DNA of 22,078 bases, taken from IMG/VR virus record IMGVR_UViG_3300006790_000129, positions 1 through 22,078 of that record; one strand, 5' to 3'. The stretch is from a virus. Every line of letters starts with the position of its first letter. The first letter of the stretch is position 1. Positions 18,998-22,078 of the stretch are shown here, piece after piece. A program made the position numbers and the translations under genes. The notes below the pieces were generated by a model, which saw only the letters and a program-made list of their open reading frames with translations, was not told the origin of the DNA and did no database searches.

Positions 18998-19462
18998 TCA
19001 GGCAGCCGTGACAGCTAGAACGCTGCCAGGGAAACCATCAATTTCAACGGTGTCATCAGTAGCATACGATTCACCACCATCAACGACGGTGTAGTTACCA
19101 GGCGTAGCATTAATAGCACCAGTATTGGTAGTCGTAAATGAGACAATCAAACCAGCACCATTACCTTTGGTAGTAGTGGTAGTACATACAACTTTAGTTG
19201 ATTTGAGATCAGGGCGAGTTGCAGAGGTAGTAACACCTTTGATTGCGGTTACATCGTGGTTAGCAACACTTTTGTCACCGTGTTGCAGGGTGGGGACGCG
19301 TCCACCTTCTGCCATAGCGGCAGGTTCAGTGCCATCATAAGCACCACGTCGTCCACAGTGCCAGGAAGTACCGGGGATTCCACTGTAAGAATAGACAGCG
19401 GATTGAACACCAGTACTGGAGGCACCAGTTGCGGATACAGAGTATCCTTTGGTATTAGCCAT
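18998..19462 (-). CDS. small structural-type protein with glycine-rich beta module
   Basis: This 154-residue protein lies between the capsid block and the terminator. The N-terminal half (GYSVSATGASSTGVQS, then SYSGIPGTSWHCGRRGAYDG) is not one I recognise. The C-terminal half, GNGAGLIVSF through VVDGGESYATDDTVEIDG, has the same G-x-GL-x-V ... GG-x-x-Y-x-x-x-D-x-V-x-I pattern as three segments in the gp12-like protein. Such modules occur in virion proteins of marine phages. Close linkage to the capsid gene suggests a head-decoration or head-completion protein made at capsid level, but this is inference. It begins two bases after the preceding stop without a clear Shine-Dalgarno. Confidence 0.75.
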   Translation of the reverse strand: MANTKGYSVSATGASSTGVQSAVYSYSGIPGTSWHCGRRGAYDGTEPAAMAEGGRVPTLQHGDKSVANHDVTAIKGVTTSATRPDLKSTKVVCTTTTTKGNGAGLIVSFTTTNTGAINATPGNYTVVDGGESYATDDTVEIDGFPGSVLAVTAA

Positions 19463-19464
19463 AA

Positions 19465-19641
19465 TTAACTAGTCCAGATAGTAGTTGCATCCTTAGTGTA
19501 GGTAGAACTGTTAATACCATTAGAGGTATCAGCTGTTTTACCATACTCTACAGGAGTACAAATGTTCAGAGTCTGAGACTTTACCAAACCTACAGCATTA
19601 CTAAGCTGGGTACGGCGAGAAGTTCCAGGAGTAAGAGACAT
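19465..19641 (-). CDS. 58-residue protein after the capsid gene
   Basis: The start giving MSLTPGTSRRTQLSNAVGL is preferred. AGGAGG with a well-spaced gap stands before this ATG, one of the two best ribosome sites in the window. The alternative TTG at 19662 overlaps the capsid stop and would add seven residues encoded by the Shine-Dalgarno itself. The protein is polar, threonine- and serine-rich (TADTSNGINSSTYTKDATT), with no membrane segment. I do not recognise its family. Its place between capsid and terminator, and its strong site, suggest high late expression, so a minor head protein is plausible. The upstream frame is open into the capsid gene (see findings). Confidence 0.75.
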   Translation of the reverse strand: MSLTPGTSRRTQLSNAVGLVKSQTLNICTPVEYGKTADTSNGINSSTYTKDATTIWTS

Positions 19642-19658
19642 AATAAACCTCCTATGTA

Positions 19659-20765
19659 TCAAGCGGCAGCTTGCAATTCGATAGCTGCGGCAGGGTTCAG
19701 GGTTCCAGCACCCATAGCCAGACGACCAACAATCAGGTCACCTTGGTACATGGTGTGGACATCAGAACCGGTAGTCTGGATGGAAGGACCGATAGCTTCC
19801 ACAACAGCGGCAGCATCCTTATAGTAGATGAGGCCAGCGTGGCTTGCGAAGTCACCGGAGTAATCATTGTTCTCACCTTCAACAGAGGTAACAGTACCAG
19901 CCATGAAAGGCAGGTTGTTAGAACGACGAATCTTAATACCAGCAATCGAGTACAGACCTTCACCAGTGTTCAGAGAACCCTGAGTGGTGGTACCGTAATC
20001 GTTGTTGAGGATGTTGCTGTCGGTCTGAGAAATCAATGCATAATATTGCCGTGGCGAGAGCACAGCGGTGCGCCCTTCACGAGGCATGTTCTTTTCATCC
20101 AGGATGGAAGCAGCTTCAAAGAAGGCGTCCACAAGTGCCTGAGCATTATACTCTTTGTTGGCACCCAAACGGATGATAGAACCACCAGGCTCAGGACCAG
20201 GTGCTGCAGTAATAGGATGAGCTTCACGTGCTGCCAAGGCAATCGTACGGAAGATCTTCTTGTCATACGCTTCGGCCATGGCGTGGCCAATCTTGGCGCT
20301 GATCTCACTCCGCAAGGAGTAATGCGCAAGCGTTTCATCGAGGTCGTACACAAATGCACTGCTAATCAGCAGGTCATCCATCACGATGGTCTTCTCAGCC
20401 ACGGGAGGTGCAGCACTCTTACCGGACTCACCCATGTCAATGCCGAGAATCGGCTGACCAGGCACATGGTAGTCAGCGGTCATACGACCGGTGAAGATGA
20501 ACTGAGCAGCCTTGCCGTTACGCAGTGAACGAGACTGAACAGTACCTTTGGCGATACAGGCACTTTCATATGCCTTGATCATCTCGCCAGTAAACAGTTT
20601 CAGGTAGGTAGCATACTTTGCATCGTATGCAGACACGACCTGACCGTTGATAGTAACGGTATCACCGAACTTGGTACGACCAAGACCGGGGTTCCGGTTA
20701 ATAGAACCGGTGGAAGTGCCACGCATCTCGTTAGAGTCGTAGGCATTTACATTCCAAGTAGCCAT
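19659..20765 (-). CDS. gp10: major capsid protein, T7 gp10A-like
   Basis: This 368-residue protein forms the icosahedral shell (T7-type variant of the HK97 fold). Family blocks are in order: YLKLFTGEMIKAYE near residue 53, SRSLRNGKAAQFIFTGRM, ADYHVPGQPILG, KTIVMDDLLISSAFVYDLDE, and YSLRSEISAKIGHAMAEAYD. T7 gp10A has matching segments ('LFLKVFGGEVLTAF', 'SGKSAQFPVLGR', 'YDVRSEYTSQLG'). Length is typical (T7 gp10A is 345). The gene looks richer in G and C than the tail genes. No Shine-Dalgarno precedes the ATG, which is surprising for the most abundant virion protein. A noncoding leader with riboswitch, micro-ORF and candidate promoter lies upstream. Confidence 0.96.
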   Translation of the reverse strand: MATWNVNAYDSNEMRGTSTGSINRNPGLGRTKFGDTVTINGQVVSAYDAKYATYLKLFTGEMIKAYESACIAKGTVQSRSLRNGKAAQFIFTGRMTADYHVPGQPILGIDMGESGKSAAPPVAEKTIVMDDLLISSAFVYDLDETLAHYSLRSEISAKIGHAMAEAYDKKIFRTIALAAREAHPITAAPGPEPGGSIIRLGANKEYNAQALVDAFFEAASILDEKNMPREGRTAVLSPRQYYALISQTDSNILNNDYGTTTQGSLNTGEGLYSIAGIKIRRSNNLPFMAGTVTSVEGENNDYSGDFASHAGLIYYKDAAAVVEAIGPSIQTTGSDVHTMYQGDLIVGRLAMGAGTLNPAAAIELQAAA

Positions 20766-20795
20766 TTTAAGTAGAGAAAGTGTAGTTTACGTTTC

Positions 20796-20809
20796 TCTTA
20801 GATCTAAGA
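20796..20809. repeat. perfect 14-bp palindrome before the capsid gene
   Basis: TCTTAGATCTAAGA is a perfect dyad 31 bases upstream of the capsid start. It may be a protein-binding site or a small hairpin in the leader. It has no T tract on either strand that would make it a terminator. Confidence 0.5.
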
Positions 20810-20832
20810 TTTATTCAAATTTTTTGTGGTAA

Positions 20833-20860
20833 ATTTTAACGTTTACCGAACGTTCGGCAA
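20833..20860 (-). promoter_or_regulatory. candidate sigma-70-type promoter for the capsid block
   Basis: On the minus strand TTGCCG (20860-20855, four of six to the -35 consensus) and TAAAAT (20838-20833, five of six to the -10) are separated by 16 bases. Transcription would start near 20826, about 60 bases before the capsid ATG. The perfect palindrome CCGAACGTTCGG (20846-20857) overlaps the spacer and -35 edge, as an operator might. The match is by eye and the region is AT-rich. A phage-polymerase promoter could also lie here. Confidence 0.3.
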
Positions 20861-20892
20861 AGGGTTATCCCGTAGGGCCACAGTGCCAAATT

Positions 20893-20935
20893 GCTAAGGG
20901 AGGAATCGAACCTCCCCAAGTCCACCAGGATTAGC
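20893..20935 (-). ncRNA. stem-loop resembling a tRNA T-arm and acceptor end
   Basis: On the minus strand GGGAGG (20916-20911) pairs with CCTCCC (20903-20898) around the seven-base loop TTCGATT, the form of a tRNA T-loop. An outer stem GCTAA (20935-20931) pairs with TTAGC (20897-20893). The outer stem contains the TAA of the micro-peptide. No D-arm, anticodon arm or full acceptor stem is present, so this is not a complete tRNA. It could be a tRNA 3'-end fragment or simply part of the leader RNA. Confidence 0.5.
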
Positions 20936-20981
20936 GAGTGGTGTAGTAAGGTACGCCACGATAGACGAGACGAATCTTCAT
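20931..20981 (-). CDS. 16-residue YRG micro-peptide controlled by the riboswitch
   Basis: ATG at 20981 opens MKIRLVYRGVPYYTTR, then TAA. GGAG stands seven bases upstream, a good ribosome site, directly 3' of the aptamer. Known context: downstream-peptide (type II glutamine) riboswitches of marine picocyanobacteria and their phages precede short ORFs of about 17-100 codons. The 'Y-R-G-V-x-Y' start also resembles the N-terminus of the cyanobacterial/phage DUF4278 family, whose members carry a conserved YRG. This peptide holds only that opening. It may act itself (the host aptamer also controls a glutamine synthetase inactivating factor), or be a leader peptide for the capsid mRNA. Function is unknown. 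Confidence 0.7.
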   Translation of the reverse strand: MKIRLVYRGVPYYTTR

Positions 20982-20993
20982 AGGAATACTCCA

Positions 20994-21056
20994 ATGACCT
21001 GTGCCCCGTTCCATGCACAGGCGTCATGCGTCCCCTAAGGGATGAACGGACGAGAT
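20994..21056 (-). promoter_or_regulatory. type II glutamine riboswitch (downstream-peptide motif)
   Basis: The minus-strand RNA folds as follows. CCGUUC (21049-21044) is followed by a small hairpin UCCC-UUAG-GGGA (21042-21031). Next comes CGCAUGAC, overlapping a hairpin formed by AUGA (21027-21024) and CCUGUGC (21021-21015) with GCACAGG-UCAU (21004-20994), with CG bulged. The loop holds GAACGG (21011-21006), which is complementary to CCGUUC and gives a pseudoknot. Order, pseudoknot, the GUUCAUCC...GGACGCAUGA core and an adjacent Shine-Dalgarno plus short ORF match the downstream-peptide glutamine aptamer as I know it. It begins just after the upstream gene's stop. The SD lies two bases past the aptamer, so translation control is likely. 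Confidence 0.82.
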
Positions 21057-21060
21057 TCAA

Positions 21061-21468
21061 TCAAACAACAGTAACGTTAATAGTGTAGACTTTAGTACCA
21101 GTCATCTGTGTGTTAGTCACAGTACACTTGAGTTCGTAGCTACCAGCAGTTGCGTTAGAAGCAGCGGTAACGGTCTTGGTAGCAGCGTCAGTCAGGGTAG
21201 TGGAGGTGGTGGTATCAGTCTTAGTCCAAGCATAGGTAGAAGCCACACCATTCACTTTCTCAGGAACGTTGTCCACAGTGAACTTAGTGGAGGTACTCTT
21301 AGAAACAGTAGTCTTAGCAGGAGTACCATCTTCAGCGCAGATGTAACCGTAGGAACCGGTCTTACCATAACCGTCAATAACCTGTCCAACAGGTTGACCC
21401 AGAGGATTCTCGGTGTTATCACCAGCAGGCATCCGTGCGGTCTCAAAGATAAAAGGAGAAGTAGTCAT
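21061..21468 (-). CDS. Ig-like domain structural protein (putative capsid decoration)
   Basis: This 135-residue protein is almost entirely beta-type and threonine-rich. Residues about 1-50 contain PAGDNTENPLGQPVGQVIDGYG. Residues about 50-135 look like an immunoglobulin/PKD-like domain: alternating strands with VNGVASTYAWTKTD, then ATAGSYELKCTVTNTQ and a final TKVYTINVTVV strand. Ig-like domains are frequent on phage heads, tails and fibers, where they bind surfaces weakly. Being next to the capsid gene favours a head decoration role (inference). It starts seven bases after the upstream stop in an AT-only spacer with no Shine-Dalgarno. Its stop abuts the riboswitch leader. Confidence 0.75.
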   Translation of the reverse strand: MTTSPFIFETARMPAGDNTENPLGQPVGQVIDGYGKTGSYGYICAEDGTPAKTTVSKSTSTKFTVDNVPEKVNGVASTYAWTKTDTTTSTTLTDAATKTVTAASNATAGSYELKCTVTNTQMTGTKVYTINVTVV

Positions 21469-21475
21469 TAATTAA

Positions 21476-21697
21476 TTACCAATCAGCGAGAGTATTAGGT
21501 TTGACGGCCTTACCAATTTCAGCAGTACCGTCTTTATTTTTACCAACCAAGATCTTGCAATCAGCAAGACGTTGTGCCATAGTACCAGAGTTAGGGTTAT
21601 CACCTTGACTTTGGTTACCGGGGATGAACCACTGATCGGTTGATGTATTTGTAACGTACAGAACTTTAGAGATGTTCAAATCACGTTGTGCAGTCAT
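21476..21697 (-). CDS. 73-residue protein of unknown function in the pre-capsid cluster
   Basis: The ATG at 21697 shares a base with the upstream TGA and is placed seven bases after GGAGG, a good ribosome site. An in-frame GTG one codon earlier is too close to that site. The protein starts MTAQRDLNISKVLYVTNTST and continues with WFIPGNQSQGDNPNSG, then a short helix-like AQRLADCKILVGK. It is soluble, with no membrane segment. I do not recognise the family. Between two structural-type genes it is most likely a minor virion component, but nothing in the sequence proves this. Confidence 0.7.
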   Translation of the reverse strand: MTAQRDLNISKVLYVTNTSTDQWFIPGNQSQGDNPNSGTMAQRLADCKILVGKNKDGTAEIGKAVKPNTLADW

Positions 21698-22078
21698 CAC
21701 TCAACCTCCACAAAGGTCTTATCGAGGATCTTAATAGCACCGTTAGAGCAGTCAACAATCAGGAACTTCCAGGAAGCAGGTTCTGCATCAGAAGAAGTGT
21801 TAGCAACCAGGTTGTTTACGTTGTCACCATCAGCAGTCTTAGCATCCAACTGAGTCTGAATAGAGGAGGTAACACCATCCACATAATTCAGTTCTTCTGG
21901 AGTAGCCGTAATAGCAGTAGTACTATCAGCAGCGAGAACAGGGAGGCAACCAGACTGGTTAGGGAGTTTAATGGTACGGTCTGCTGTAGGGTCAACAACA
22001 GTAAGAGTAGACTCAAAGTCATCAGCAGTAGCACCTTCAAACACAACAGCGTTAGCAGCCTGCATGGTCACTGTATCG
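21697..22078 (-). CDS. fiber-like structural protein, probably 5'-truncated by the window edge
   Basis: The frame stays open to the right edge (in-frame D-T-V-T-M before QAANAVVFEG), so the GTG at 22071 or ATG at 22065 may be internal. The visible 124-plus residues contain FESTLTVVDPTADRTIKLPN, then ATPEELNYVDGVTSSIQTQL. This block is typical of repeated shaft segments in tail fibers of marine cyanophages. The C-terminal part (WKFLIVDCSNGAIKILDKTF) is beta-like. It may be a head fiber or a small fiber-type virion protein encoded just before the capsid gene. The stop overlaps the start of the next gene. Confidence 0.72.
   Translation of the reverse strand, partial: DTVTMQAANAVVFEGATADDFESTLTVVDPTADRTIKLPNQSGCLPVLAADSTTAITATPEELNYVDGVTSSIQTQLDAKTADGDNVNNLVANTSSDAEPASWKFLIVDCSNGAIKILDKTFVEVE

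Noticed and set aside
19642-19662. Longer start (TTG) for the 58-residue gene
   Set aside because: It would place the AGGAGG ribosome site inside the coding region; the ATG after that site is the better start.
19733-20359. Minus-strand frames of 76 and 108 codons inside the capsid gene
   Set aside because: Same strand but alternate frame, leucine-rich nonsense translations, no ribosome sites.
19671-20528. 285-codon open frame on the plus strand opposite the capsid gene
   Set aside because: It lies fully antisense to a clear capsid gene, has no ribosome site or family motif, and is explained by the capsid's biased codon use.
20885-20965. Complete tRNA or tmRNA gene around the TTCGATT loop
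   Set aside because: No 7-bp acceptor stem, D-arm or 7-base anticodon loop can be drawn at normal distances; only the T-arm-like part is present.
20836-21060. 74-codon frame (TTG start) spanning the riboswitch leader
   Set aside because: It would run through the pseudoknot, micro-ORF and T-arm-like hairpin, starts with TTG without a ribosome site, and reads like shuffled sequence.
1-22078. CRISPR array, insertion sequence, integrase or host metabolic gene
   Set aside because: No regularly spaced repeats, no transposase or recombinase motifs, and no photosynthesis or metabolic gene were found on reading both strands.

Overview
The window looks like the structural half of a T7-like podovirus (Autographiviridae type) of marine picocyanobacteria (Synechococcus/Prochlorococcus). 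Three things support this: the T7 morphogenesis gene order, clear T7-type family signatures in capsid, tail tube and fiber proteins, and a picocyanobacterial type II glutamine ('downstream-peptide') riboswitch. No host gene, integrase or polymerase is visible. Every real gene lies on the minus strand, so the genome reads from high to low coordinates.

Layout in transcription order. (1) 22078-21061: three small structural or decoration-type genes, the first probably entering from outside the window. (2) 21060-20766: a noncoding island with a pseudoknotted glutamine-riboswitch aptamer, a 16-residue YRG micro-peptide ORF, a hairpin resembling a tRNA T-arm, a candidate promoter whose spacer holds a perfect palindrome, and a second palindrome just before the capsid gene. 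(3) 20765-18998: major capsid protein and two small genes, closed by a strong intrinsic terminator at the position of T7 T-phi. (4) 18944-7099: tail tube A and B and the three internal virion (ejectosome) proteins. The middle one carries both a lytic transglycosylase-like and an M15 peptidase-like domain. (5) 7102-362: a T7-type tail fiber with a beta-helix-like middle, then three tandem paralogous lectin-like genes, probably receptor-binding or accessory fiber proteins. (6) 356-1: a small conserved-type protein and the first codons of a gene that may be the small terminase subunit.

From tail tube A to the left edge nearly every junction is a 4-base ATGA overlap, or otherwise no more than a 5-base gap. 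This implies one long, translationally coupled late transcript. The most unusual point is the metabolite-sensing RNA and micro-peptide just upstream of the capsid gene. It suggests that phage expression, or a phage peptide, responds to the host's glutamine (nitrogen) status during assembly.
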